64,000 nucleotides of DNA. It comes from Porphyra umbilicalis. Lineage: Eukaryota; Rhodophyta; Bangiophyceae; Bangiales; Bangiaceae. Positions within the stretch are counted from its first letter, which is position 1. Every line of letters starts with the position of its first letter. Shown in pieces: positions 35,018 to 45,801 of this stretch. Location of the stretch: contig KV919069.1 in assembly GCA_002049455.2 (NCBI GenBank), forward strand, positions 1 to 64,000. The letters run 5' to 3'. Position numbers and translations under genes: made by a program. The notes under the pieces are model-generated. The model was not told the DNA's origin. It searched no databases and saw only the letters and a program-made list of their open reading frames with translations.

Positions 35018-36437
35018 TTGTTCAGGTCCCAGTATGTCTACTGGTGGTCCGGCGGCACTCGGCAAGCCAGAGACGGCAAGATGCCAGCTGGCTACCGGCC
35101 GCCGGGCGGGGGACAAGGCACCCCTGCCGCCTCCGACGCCCCAACGGACGGTGCTCCAACTCCTCCCATCCCTGCGCATCAAGCCGCCTCTGGGCAGATG
35201 CAGGTGGTGGAGAGCCTTAAGGCGGCCGTTGAAGCACTTCAGCGACGCCTAACGGCCCAAGAACAGACTAACGAGTCTCTGGCGCGAGCCAATGACAAGT
35301 TGGTCGACGACGTCGAGGCCCTGCGCAAGGTCGACTCCCATGAGGAGGAATGCCGTGTGGCTAAGTCTCGCCGCCAGTCGGGCGACAAGACCAAGAATGT
35401 CTAGAAGACGAGAAAGGCGACTAAAGGCAAGTCCGTCCGCAAGGACGATCCGGCTAACGCCGCGCCTTCCTCATCTTCCGATGACTCTGCCTCTGGGTCA
35501 AGCCCGAAGTCGTCAGACGACGACAACCCCAACGCGACAGACACGTCCTCTTCGGACGATAGCCACGGGCCCCTAGGCTCGCCGTCGCCCCCAAGTGGGT
35601 CCTCACCGAGCGACAGCTCGAGCGAGTCGGACGCGGCCGCGCGCAAGCGCCCCGCGCCCCCCACCAAACGGAAGGAGCGACTTGAAAAAGCCGATAGGAT
35701 CAGGGTGATCCGCCCTGCTAATAGCCGCTTCAAGACACTCCTGGACTACAGGACGTACTTCCTGATCCGCCGTCAACTGACGTATACGCCTAAAGAGGCA
35801 CAGCGGTCGCACCGTCTCAACAAACGTTTGGACGGAGCGTTCCATGGGCAACAGCCATTCACGGGAGCCCTGCCCTTGGGCATCTTCACGTTCTTGACGA
35901 CCTTTCGCCGCGCGTGCGACGCGGCTGGGCTGACGCACGGTCAGGCCCTTCCGCTTATGGTCTTTCGACTAGCCGGCAACGCCAAGATGGCCTTCTCCGG
36001 CGCGCTTAACAGCACCCTTGGACGTAAGCGTTATGCCATCCGTACATGCGGAGATGCCGTCAACTAGCTTCTTTCGAAGTATGCGACGCACGCGACTATG
36101 GCTAACGCCTATCAAGACATCATTACGATGAAGCAACAAGACAACGAGGCGCCCACGGCCTTTTGTCACCGCGTGGAAACGCAATGCGACCTCCTGAACG
36201 GTCTGTTCGACATCCAAGACGTTAAGGACGTCTTCATCACTGGTCTTTCGGACCTTGTGCAAGCGCACGTCCGGGTCCTGAACGACCGATTCCCTGATCG
36301 GACTCTCTCAACGCCTAGGCCGGGTGCCCGACTTGGGGTTGCCCGGCGAAACGCGAAAGCGTACGGTGACGAGACTCTTACGTCGTGCCCTTCGGCACTA
36401 CGAGATCGTAGCCACGTGAGGCCCATGCCTGCCCGTA
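35018..36437 (+). pseudogene. gag region of G3
   Basis: Capsid-type segments are visible: the RLNKRLDGAFHGQQPFTG and LGIFTFLTTFRRACDAAGLT region, and the CHRVETQCDLLNGLF region, which corresponds to the LRSLAELCGNIHSEG region of G2. Upstream lies a short coiled-coil-like stretch (VESLKAAVEALQRRLTAQ). I see no zinc knuckle. The region is broken in about two places. Confidence 0.7.
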
Positions 36438-39400
36438 ATGCGAAGTTGCCGCCCTGTCTTAGACACGGGCGCCGGGGTGAACATAGTGCGAACTAGTGTT
36501 CTCCCTTCGAACTGGATGGCTTACGCCGAAGAGTTCACCACGCTTCCGCGCATCCGAGATGCAAACAACAAACGTCTCGTGACGAAGTATGCCATACATC
36601 TGTATGTAGACACCGGAGGTGTGCGTCTATTTGACCGATTCCTCGTTTCCGACAACTTGTCAGTCCCGTGCATTCTTGGCACCGAGTTCATTGAACAAAA
36701 CATCGAGCGCATCTTGCCGCGCTTGCGCAAGATCGTCTGGCAAGAGCACGTGCGCTGCACGGAGGAACTACCTCGACTAACGCCGATCTTAGCTTGTCTT
36801 AACGACAGCGCGTGGGACCGCCACTGGAAAGATAGACCCGCTCGGGTTCGAGCCTGCAAACAGGTGCGTGTCAACGGACACAAGGAGGAGTGGATCATGG
36901 CCACGTGCGACACCCCGGGCATGGTGACGATCACACCGAACATTCGGTTGTGCCGACACAAGTCCATGGCAGTCGCCCGCGGCATCGCCATCGTCAAACC
37001 GGACGAACCATTCTTGGTCAAGTTATGCAACTTCGGCAAGGACCAAGTCTTTGTTCGCAAGAACTCAACCTTGGGGTTCGCAGAACCCTACCAAGAACCG
37101 ATGCTTTCCGCCGTCCTGGATGACAACAATCCAAAGGATGGAACCGATAACTCATCGGACGACGCGAGTCGTGACCCACTCGAGGACCTCGACCTCAGTG
37201 AGGCACCCGAGTACCTGCACAAGCAGATTCGTGACATGCTTAAGACGCATTCGTCTATGTGGGATGGAACCCTTGGCGTCATCCGTGCTACGGAACACGC
37301 CATCGTCACTCCTCCCGACGCTCTGCCCATACGGGCCCAACCCTACCGGACCGGGCCGTTCAAACGGCAGATCATCGCTGATCAGATCAACAAGATGTTG
37401 AAGGTCAACGTCATTGCCCCTAGCCATAGTGCTTGGGCAAGCCCCGTGGTAATTGTACCAAAGAAGAACGGCAAAGCCCGATTCTGTGTCGACTATCGTC
37501 GGTTAAACAACATCACCAAGAAGGATGCTTATCCCTTGCCTCGAATGGAGGACTGCCTCGACTCCTTGGGAGATGCCCAGGTGTTCACGTCTCTCGACTG
37601 CACCGCGGGATACTGGCAAGTACGCTTACGCAAGGACGACCAAGAGAAGACGGCGTTCACGACGCACTGTGGTATATACCACTGGTTATCCATGCCTTTC
37701 GGCTTGACGAACGCACCCGCTACCTTTCAGCGCGCGTTGGATATTATCCTCTCGGGCTTGAAGTGGCAGATATGCCTTTTCTACTTAGACGATGTCATCA
37801 TCTTCTCCGCTAACGCGGAACAACACGTCAAAGACGTTGACACGGTTCTTCACCGTCTCCGAGAAGCCGAGGTTACCCTCAACTTGGAAAAGTGCACGTG
37901 GTTCTCCGATGAGGTCGAGTACCTCGGACACATTGTCCGCCCCGGGCAACTGCACGTGCACAACAAGAACGTGGATGCTCTGAAGCATGCCAAGTTCCCA
38001 ACTACAAAGACCCAGCTGAAAAGCTTCTTGGGCATGTGCAACGTCTATCGACGTTTCGTCAAGGACTTTGCCAAACGAGCGAAGCCCCTGAACGCCCTGA
38101 CCAGGGCTGAGATCCCACCGGATCTACCACCACCAACGGACGTGGCTATCGCCGCATTCGAAGACCTTCGAAACGCACTATTGTGCCCACCGGTACTTGC
38201 CTTGCCAAAGGCCAATCGGAAGCTTGTCGTTGACGTTGACGCATGCGCCGACCAAGTTGGTTATACCCTCCTCCAGGAGGAACCGGGCGAGCTGCTTCAT
38301 CCAGTCGGATATTGGAGCCGAGGACTCACTGCTGCAGAGCAAAACTACTCCACAACGGAGCGAGAATGCCTCGGCGTCGTGTGGGCTGTCCTCAAGCTGA
38401 GGAACTTCCTCGATGGGCAACGGTTCCTCATCCGAACGGATCACCAAGCACTTAGCTGGATCTACAGCACGACCGACTCAAGCGGACGCTTGATGCGATG
38501 GCGACTTCGCTTCTCCGAATACACATTCGACATGGTTTATAAACCAGGTGCATCGCACCACTTGCCCGACTTCCTGTCGCGCGCATCTACGGTGGCGCCG
38601 CCAGAAGATATCCATGATGATATACCTTGTCTGGCATGGGCCGAGACGGCCAACGGTTTAAGAACGGGGAGGTACACGGGTACCGACACACCGGAACCGG
38701 TGGAGTTCGACGATGTTGTCGAAGCACAACAAACAGACGCCTTCTGCGTCGAGATGTCCACTCGCGTGGAGCGCGGAACGGCGAAGGCCTTCTTCCGCGA
38801 TGAGCATCACGCTCTGTACCGCCGTGCGCCTTACGGAAATCAACTGGTTATTCCAAAGTCTCTACGCGAATGCGCGTTGACCCTCGAGCACCACGCAACC
38901 GCGGCCGCCCATCCTGGTATGAACCGGTTGTATTACACAATGCGTAAGGTATACTACTGGCCTTCAATGGTGACGGATATTCATTCGACCATCACCAAAT
39001 GCACAACGTGTGCGCAAACTCGCCTCGCCTTGCGGCGACACACCACGCCCTTGACCCTGTTCCATGCTACCGAGCCTCTCACGGAGCTGTCCGTTGACAT
39101 CTTTGGGCCCATCCCGGCCTCCAAGAAAGGCAACCGCTTCATCTTGGTTATCACCGACCGCTTCGCCAAGCTCACCAAGTGCGTCGCCTTGCGGCGAATC
39201 ACGGCCATGTCCGTGGCGTCAACCATCATCGACGCGTGGGTGGCGTCAGCCATCATCGACGCGTGGGTGTCAGCCTACGGGCCACCGGACCGGATTCTAT
39301 CGGACCAAGGGCCCCAGTTCATGTCCAACTTCTTCATCGTTGTGATGAAAATGCTTGGCATTGAAACGGTTCGCACCACGGCGTATCATCCCCAAACCAA

Positions 39401-40442
39401 TGGGCAAATTGAACGGTACAACCGTATCATGGCTACTCAGCTGCGACACTACGTCGCCGACGACCCATCACGATGGGATGAGCTACTCCCGGTAATCACC
39501 ATGGCGTATAATAGCCAACCACATCGGTCGACGGGCATCGCCCCATTTGAGCTCGTTATCCCAAGGCGGATCCCCAACCTCACGGTTCGCAACTTGCCCC
39601 CGGGCACTCCGCTTATCAATAAGGGAACGCTCAAGGACGGGTCACCCCTAGCTCGCAAACGCGAGTTCATGGCCCGCCTACGCAAGCAGATCCCCATCGT
39701 AGTCGAGGCCTTGCGTAAGACGCAACAACGTTACAAACGTAACTTCGACCATCGGGTCGCAACCCGCAATGCGGACGTCAAGATCGGCGACTACGTATAC
39801 ACGACCAACCACGACCGGCAAAACAAGCTGCAAAGCAAAGCCATTGGACCCTTCGTGGTCATTGAGGCAGACGCGGATGCCTCCACGTTTGTCATTGACA
39901 TTGACGGCGAGGAAAAACGTGTCAGCAGTGACCATGTCACCCCAGCTCCTCGTCCAACGACGACGGACACGGTTCCACACCCTCTACTAGATGGTCTAGA
40001 CCAACGCAAGGCACCCCCGGCAACTGCCGATGAGTATGTGATCGACCAACTCCTAGGCTTACGCCAGACGGGTGACAGCTATAGCGCCAAGGTGCGCTGG
40101 TTCGACTACGGGTTGAAAGACGACACCTGGGAACCCCTGGAGAACCTCCCCCGCAACCTGGTGGTGCGTTTCCGTCGACAGAAGAAGAAGCATGTACCGG
40201 GTTACGAGTGGCAAACGCCAACGCGACGAAGTCGCCGACAGGCCGGGCTCACAACCGTGGCCAACATCGTCATGGACTCCACGTGGATACCCATTATCCA
40301 ACATGTCCATGTTACCGGTGACGGAGTTATCCATGCCGACGTCTCGTGGACAGAGTCAAGTATAGCCGTCGCAATTAATGAAGTAATTCCTGTCGCGTGG
40401 CTCAAGTTCACTCTGCCGTCCATGACGCGCAACTTTGCGTAG
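36438..40442 (+). CDS. pol polyprotein of G3: protease, RT, RNase H, integrase, chromodomain
   Basis: This is a single open frame of 1334 codons. The aspartic protease motif VLDTGAGVNIV lies near residue 10. Reverse transcriptase shows VDYRRLNNITKKDAYPLPRM and, near residue 447, YLDDVIIFS. RNase H begins near 598 (VVDVDACADQVG). Integrase has an H-H-C-C zinc finger near 815-860 (CTTCAQ), a core beginning DIFGPIPASKKG near 887, SDQGPQF, and YHPQTNGQIERYNR. A C-terminal chromodomain near 1195-1245 (YSAKVRWFDYGLKDDTWEP) is the mark of chromoviruses and is thought to steer integration to particular chromatin. No gag is fused in frame. The frame is open throughout; whether every domain is active cannot be judged from this. 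Confidence 0.9.
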   Translation: MRSCRPVLDTGAGVNIVRTSVLPSNWMAYAEEFTTLPRIRDANNKRLVTKYAIHLYVDTGGVRLFDRFLVSDNLSVPCILGTEFIEQNIERILPRLRKIVWQEHVRCTEELPRLTPILACLNDSAWDRHWKDRPARVRACKQVRVNGHKEEWIMATCDTPGMVTITPNIRLCRHKSMAVARGIAIVKPDEPFLVKLCNFGKDQVFVRKNSTLGFAEPYQEPMLSAVLDDNNPKDGTDNSSDDASRDPLEDLDLSEAPEYLHKQIRDMLKTHSSMWDGTLGVIRATEHAIVTPPDALPIRAQPYRTGPFKRQIIADQINKMLKVNVIAPSHSAWASPVVIVPKKNGKARFCVDYRRLNNITKKDAYPLPRMEDCLDSLGDAQVFTSLDCTAGYWQVRLRKDDQEKTAFTTHCGIYHWLSMPFGLTNAPATFQRALDIILSGLKWQICLFYLDDVIIFSANAEQHVKDVDTVLHRLREAEVTLNLEKCTWFSDEVEYLGHIVRPGQLHVHNKNVDALKHAKFPTTKTQLKSFLGMCNVYRRFVKDFAKRAKPLNALTRAEIPPDLPPPTDVAIAAFEDLRNALLCPPVLALPKANRKLVVDVDACADQVGYTLLQEEPGELLHPVGYWSRGLTAAEQNYSTTERECLGVVWAVLKLRNFLDGQRFLIRTDHQALSWIYSTTDSSGRLMRWRLRFSEYTFDMVYKPGASHHLPDFLSRASTVAPPEDIHDDIPCLAWAETANGLRTGRYTGTDTPEPVEFDDVVEAQQTDAFCVEMSTRVERGTAKAFFRDEHHALYRRAPYGNQLVIPKSLRECALTLEHHATAAAHPGMNRLYYTMRKVYYWPSMVTDIHSTITKCTTCAQTRLALRRHTTPLTLFHATEPLTELSVDIFGPIPASKKGNRFILVITDRFAKLTKCVALRRITAMSVASTIIDAWVASAIIDAWVSAYGPPDRILSDQGPQFMSNFFIVVMKMLGIETVRTTAYHPQTNGQIERYNRIMATQLRHYVADDPSRWDELLPVITMAYNSQPHRSTGIAPFELVIPRRIPNLTVRNLPPGTPLINKGTLKDGSPLARKREFMARLRKQIPIVVEALRKTQQRYKRNFDHRVATRNADVKIGDYVYTTNHDRQNKLQSKAIGPFVVIEADADASTFVIDIDGEEKRVSSDHVTPAPRPTTTDTVPHPLLDGLDQRKAPPATADEYVIDQLLGLRQTGDSYSAKVRWFDYGLKDDTWEPLENLPRNLVVRFRRQKKKHVPGYEWQTPTRRSRRQAGLTTVANIVMDSTWIPIIQHVHVTGDGVIHADVSWTESSIAVAINEVIPVAWLKFTLPSMTRNFA

Positions 40443-40956
40443 GATCCCCAACTTGCCATGCGGCGTTTCCCTCGGCTGAACCGTGCTTACGGCCCGTACA
40501 CATATGTGTGGCCGAAATCCGCGCAGGCGACACTGATCGGGGGCGATCCCTCTGTACCAGTGCTCCCCAAAGGGTTTCTGGTACCTCCGGTATAACACTT
40601 GGACTCAGTCCTTCGACGCTTGGTGACAACCACAAAGGAAGCAACCGTGGTAATACCACAATGTACCAACACCAGTTGGTACGCTACTGCCATACGCGCA
40701 TGTTTCGAGTACGAAGTGCTTTTATCAGCAGACGCAAGGGATACAAATTCCACAACATGGGCCATGATGGCCTGCCACTTCCTTCATCGCTATGACGATA
40801 AACAGAAAAACTGAGAAGTGGATACAAACATGTCAAACGACAAACAACAACAAGACGAAGAAAAATCAACACCCTAAAAAGGCGTAAGCCCTCGACATTG
40901 GCAACCCTACCCCCCCGCCGGGGTCAACCGAGCAAGTCATTGAACAGTGAACCTCG

Positions 40957-43146
40957 CTACTCCTTTCCGTCACGACGACGCGAGTCCCGGCGGGAATCGC
41001 GGCTCGCGCCGACACTGGCACCCGACTCCTGTGAGACACTACGCGCACGCGTGTTGCGCGCCGAGTGCGGAGCCCCCGTCGACGGGCCCCCGCCCTCGTG
41101 GGTCCGACGACCAAGGATGCTCTGCGCGTTAAAACGCGCCGGCGTAGCCTCCTCCTCTGGCTGGATAGCCTCGAGGTGCTGGGCGAACCGCCCGTAGTTG
41201 GCATCGCCGTCAACGGCGCGAGCCACGGCCTGTCCAATAATGGACAAAGCCGACTCGACACCCCGTCCGTCCGCGTGCTCAACAGCGGTCCGCAGGCCCG
41301 CGATCTGCTCGACCCAGGCGTTAGCCACCGCCGACAAGGCTGCCCCACGGGGCGCGCGAGCGCGTACATCGCTCGCGCGCGCCGACCCAAACAAGGCAAC
41401 CGCCGCGGAGGAAGACGCGCGGGTCGGCCAAGTGGCGTCCACCGCCCGGGGCGGAGACGGCGAACGATCGCGCCGCGGAAAACGCGGGCGGTAGCGGCCC
41501 TCTCGGGCGTCGCCAACGGCGTGAGCCCAGTTCCTACGACCACGACGCCACACCCCGGGGTGGCTCGAAGTGATTCGAGCCATCGGGAGTGGCGCGTTTG
41601 GGTCCAACGCCCAGTCGAAATCGACACAAGGGTGACGAAGGCAAAAGCCGTCCTCCTTGGTCGGGTCGACCGTGACCCGCACCTGACGGGCTTCCCCGGA
41701 GTCGCGGTCGCGCCAGACAACGTCCTTAAGGACCTCCCGCCAGGGAAACGCCGTCACGGCCTGAAGCATCTTGCCGTACAAGACGTACTTGGCTTCGCCG
41801 TCGGGCGCGTCCTTCAACTTGGACGTATCCAACGCGTCGAAATGACGAAGCGTCCTATCGTCCATGTGGATGAAGAACTTGTCCTCCTGCAGGGTGTGAA
41901 CCCACGCAGCAACTAAGTTGCAGTAGTACTCGGAGTACACCTCCTGCCAGACTGAGCTGTAGGCGTTGCGCAACGCATCCGCCAGGTACGACACCACTAC
42001 GGGGGTCGCCACCCACAACCCCGTGTGGGGCTCCCATGCCGGGATAGGCGGAAGCCAACGGGACAAGTCGAACGTCCGTGGTGCACGGAGAAATCCAGCC
42101 GCCCACGCGGTGGGCATCAACTCGCGACCGCGAAAGAAGCGCGTGTCGGCGGCCCGACGGTGGTCGGATGGGTACATCGGCAACCGGAAGGGGTTCGGCA
42201 ACCCGGTGACACGCGGACCGCGATCTTCCTCGACGTTGTCGTTCTCCTCGTGCTTCACCAGCGCGAGCTGCTCGTGGTACGGCTCCAGACCGGAGTCGTG
42301 CCCGAACGGGACCGAAAGGTCCTCGGCGAGAGCCCGCTTGAGGAAGACGGCCGTCGGCCACTTGCGCAACAAGCGGCAAAACGAGTTGGCCGCCGCCTCG
42401 ATCGTCTCTGTACCCTTCACAGGAAACAGAAGCGCATTGGCGTACACCAAGCGGTGGAACGGGTGCAGAGGCACTTGATAGCGCACGACCTCGTTTCAAA
42501 GCGACATCACCTCGTACACACGACGCTGGGGGCCCTGGTTCCCAAAGTACGGGTCTCCATGGACCTCGGCCACGCGGTCGCCCGCGTGGTCCGGAAACCC
42601 GGCTTGCACCATCACGTCAACGAAGTCGGGCAACGCCTCGTAATGCGCGTAGACACGACGCGTGTGCGCACGAGGTTCCGCGTGTGCGTAGTACGAGCCG
42701 CGAGGCCGAAATTGGCGCAAGACCTCCGGGTCCGTGGAGCAATCCACTTCCGGATGGCCCCCCGCGGCGGCATGCGCCCCGTCGATGACCGCCCCGCCAT
42801 CGGCAACGCCAACGTCCACCGCCATCGCGGCTGAGTCCGCCAAAGCGTTGGCCGTTCGGGTGTGTTTACCCTGGCTGCCGCCGCCGGGCTTGCCGCGCTT
42901 GCCGGCCCCGACGCAGCGCTTGCCGCCCTTGCCGCCGTCGCCGCCGGGCTTGCCGCGCTTGCCGCCGACGCAGTGCTTGCCGCCCTTGCCGCCGTCGCCG
43001 CCGGGCTTGCCGCGCTTGCCGCCGCCGACGCAGTGCTTGCCGCCCTTGCCGCCGTCGCCGCCGTGCGCGCCGCCCCCCCCCACCCAGCGCACACCCACAC
43101 TCACCGGGTCCGCAACCTCGCGGTGTGCCACCTCGCGGCGGCGCAC
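40957..43146 (-). pseudogene. Antisense coding region (aORF) of G3
   Basis: A minus-strand coding stretch occupies the space between pol and the 3' LTR and converges on pol. Features are a Gly/Lys-rich repeat near the N-terminus (type GKRGKPGGDGGKGGKHCVGG), a block VPLHPFHRLVYANALLFPV, a Trp/Tyr-rich middle (VWQEVYSEYYCNLVAAWVHTL) and an Arg/Ser-rich basic tail. The VPLHPFHR block recalls the conserved start of the antisense ORFs of plant Gypsy elements (Pfam 'putative gypsy type transposon'), which is only a weak impression. It is not wholly open. The function is unknown. Confidence 0.6.
42880..43072. repeat. Tandem repeat of about 60 bp inside the G3 aORF
   Basis: About three copies of a unit containing GACGCAGTGCTTGCCGCCCT and GCCGCCGGGCTTGCCGCGCT. 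On the minus strand they encode Gly/Lys-rich repeats (GKRGKPGGDGGKGGKHCVGG). Confidence 0.8.
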
Positions 43147-43865
43147 CCCTACTCAACCTTGCCGTTAGGCCGCGACCTGTGCTTGAGCACGAAGACACGG
43201 GATGGCCCCGTGCCGACACAGCGCGGACCCGCACCCAGGCTTTCGCCTCGTCGCCAAGGTAGTCAACACTCCGAAGAGGTCGGCGCCTGCCGGCAACGAC
43301 GATGACCACCCAGCCAGTGCTCCACCGGGCGCACGCCTCGGTGGTAACCGGTCTTGAGGTGCGAACCCCACCCCTACTCTCGGTAACACGGACCCGCGTC
43401 CCGGCTTTCGCCGTGTCGTCGGGGTAGTCAGAACCCCGACGAAGGAGGCGCCACTCGGCGCCGACGACGGTCGCCCCAGCACGTGTTGCACGACGCCCCT
43501 TCGCATCAACGGGTCTTAACCCCGACGCTCGTCGCCCGTCAACCGGCTGCCTGGCCCCCACGCCCACACCGACGCCGACTCGCCTGCGCCGGCGCGCGTA
43601 CGCGCAAGCGCCAATCGGACCCGCAGCGTCAGCTGCCCGCCACCCACGCCCACGCGTGCGTGGCCGGACGGTCGCGACCGACGACGGCGAACCGCCACAT
43701 CCCCCCAATCGGGACTGGGCGGCGCGCCCGCGGCGGCGCGCCCCCCACGGCTCCCGCCGCCTGGGCGGTCGCGCCCGCGCGGGCCCGTAAGAGGCCGCGA
43801 TCGCCCAATCGGGTTTCACCATCCTCGGATCTCACCGGGACGGTTCGAATCTCGCGTTGGAGGTA

Positions 43866-44259
43866 TGTAGCATATCTCTGCTCCCAATTGGCAATTGGCC
43901 ACGAGTAGCCCCCTTGACTGGCCGAATCCACGGATTTGTGTGACTCGGCTTGTGGCATGCCCTTTGAGGGGTTACTTCCGCATTGTTCATTTTTTTATTG
44001 TTTGTTTGCTTGTCTGTCTTATCTGTCTGCTGGCACTCATTACGATCGCTTATGATCGGACGGTCGATCCACCGGTGCCCTCGTTTGTATTAAATCACCG
44101 TGGGTCCGGGGTCGCCGTCGTGGGCGCCACCCGGCTCCCCATCGGATGCCCTTCAGCAAAAGGTCTTCTTCCTCGCCGTGACGGCGATAGAACTCGTTTT
44201 ATTGCTTGGCTACGGTCGGTCTCAGTACACTGGTAATTGAACTAACGTTATTATTACCA
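43866..44259 (+). repeat. 3' LTR of G3 (394 bp)
   Basis: It is the direct repeat of 34408-34801. The bases just before it (TTGGAGGTA) are a weak polypurine tract. Confidence 0.92.
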
Positions 44260-44857
44260 TAAGTTGGAGGCGCTTTCCTTTTGACGTGGGAGCCTGACTT
44301 TCGGTATGTTTATTTAGTACTCAGATAACAAAGGTCTGCTCAGACGATTGGAAAGTGCCGACGCGTTCTTGTCGGGATCACAGCCTTTCCTTTCCTCCCT
44401 CCCTGACCTCGTGATTGCTTGGATATATGTTTGATTTCAGTCCACTTGCGGGTCGACGTTGCTAGGCACGCTTCCCCCATCTTCTTGCACCCATCTCTGG
44501 ACCATGTAGCCCCTGTTTTGGATAACTCCAGGACCGCGGACGGCCCTCTTGGATGAGAAAAATGGGGAGCCGCTGAGCGTCCTTCACGTAAGCAAATGTG
44601 GCATATTCCGTTTGGGGTTCCAGAACTTTGGGGAGACGTTCCTGGGTGTGCTCTAAACAAGGCGCGAATGTCGATGATGGACATTCGCGCTCTGTCAATG
44701 AAATCGCAACGAGCCGAACGCCGCAATAGCCACCTTGTAGGGGGGCTACCAGCGAATGTAAGAAACGCGGTGCATTCCGTGGGCGGACTGCGTCATGCGA
44801 TCCAGCCGAGGAAATGAGCTGCCGAGAATATCAATTTGACGCCCTGGTTTCCGCGAT
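44260..44857. other. Non-coding interval between G3 and G1
   Basis: No gene recognised. It holds a perfect 11-bp hairpin at 44662-44690, shared with another site at 58148. It ends with gcgat (44853-44857), the left target duplication of G1. Confidence 0.5.
44662..44690. repeat. Perfect hairpin, part of a dispersed repeat
   Basis: GCGCGAATGTC and GACATTCGCGC form an 11-bp stem with loop GATGATG. The reverse complement of this site and some bases on both sides resembles 58125-58185. Confidence 0.75.
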
Positions 44858-45626
44858 TGTGGGGGAAACCCCCTCTCCCCTGATGACGCGATCCCCCCAG
44901 TATGAGCCGGGGGAGGGGTCGCGAGCACACACGCAATGCCCCTAGAGGGAGCGGTGTGCGGCGCCCCTTCGGGGCGCCTGCCAGGTGGCGCTCAGGGCCA
45001 CCCCCGATTCTGACATCCCCCTTGCCCGAAGGCAGGGGGAGGACAGGGCCTGACGCGAACGAGGGGCCACGCGACCCCTCGATCCTGGCACCCTAGAGGG
45101 GCCTGGAAGCTTGTGGAAGCTCCTCTGGCTGGGGAGAAGCCCGGGACCGAGATTGGATCTCGGCGACTGTCGATATCCCACGAGGACTTCGATCGGAGAG
45201 TTGAAAATCTGGGGATAAGTCCCTAGTGATGTATTAGGCAATTTCAGTCCAAGCTGGCTTAAATCCAGGGACCATATCTCTCTTCCAGTGGAAGGGGGTA
45301 CCTTGGTCCGTGGCAGGGGCCACCAGGACCCCTCATCAGGGACCGTGGCCCGTCGGGCCCCGGCCCCCCTACGACCGTCTTTTCCTGGGTCGGGATTGTG
45401 CACGTCCTGCGTCTTGTTTCTGAGGGTATATGAGTGTATGCTTTGGGGTCATCGTGCGTACTCGAATAAATCAGCGTTGCGTTTGCGTTAGTTCCGGCGT
45501 TCTGGTGCGCTCCGCGCCCTGTGATCCAGGCGTTTGTGTTCTTTCTCCTTTGTGTCGCTCCGCATCCTGTGCTGGGTTTTCTGACGGGGCCGTGCCCCGT
45601 CGGCTTTGTGGGCAGAAACCACTACA
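44858..45626 (+). repeat. 5' LTR of G1 (769 bp)
   Basis: It is the direct repeat of 53826-54594. A primer-binding site variant (TGGTGGATCAGCGGGGGG) starts at 45629, close to that of G2 and G3. Confidence 0.95.
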
Positions 45627-45801
45627 TTTGGTGGATCAGCGGGGGGCAGGGTCTGGCCCTTCTTGATCAGTCGGGTCTACCCTGTGTCAGTTCTCACGGT
45701 GGTCGTTCTGCTGTGCTTTGTCTTGCCCTTGGGTGTGACTGTTCTGTTGAGATCGTCTTTGAGGATTGATTGTTTCCGCAGGAGGACGGAGTCTTCCCGC
45801 C

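Larger units (their letters stand above)
34408..44259 (+). mobile_element. Ty3/Gypsy chromovirus-like retrotransposon G3 (9852 bp), pol whole
   Basis: The LTRs of 394 bp (34408-34801 and 43866-44259) start TGTAGCATATC and end TACCA. They differ at about 11 positions by eye, near 3 percent. The bases outside (agaac and taagt) do not form a target duplication. Parts in order: primer-binding site (34806), a gag region with about two breaks, a pol reading frame that looks whole (36438-40442), then an antisense coding region (about 40957-43146) before the 3' LTR. Base composition is less GC-rich than G1 and G2, so it is a different family with the same plan. Confidence 0.92.

Noticed and set aside
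43850-43862. GGTTCGAATCTC, resembling a tRNA B box
   Set aside because: No matching A box, acceptor stem or cloverleaf could be placed around it. It lies just before the G3 LTR.
34403-44264. Target duplication for G3
   Set aside because: The bases outside the two LTRs (agaac and taagt) do not match, so I do not claim one. The LTR pair itself is clear.
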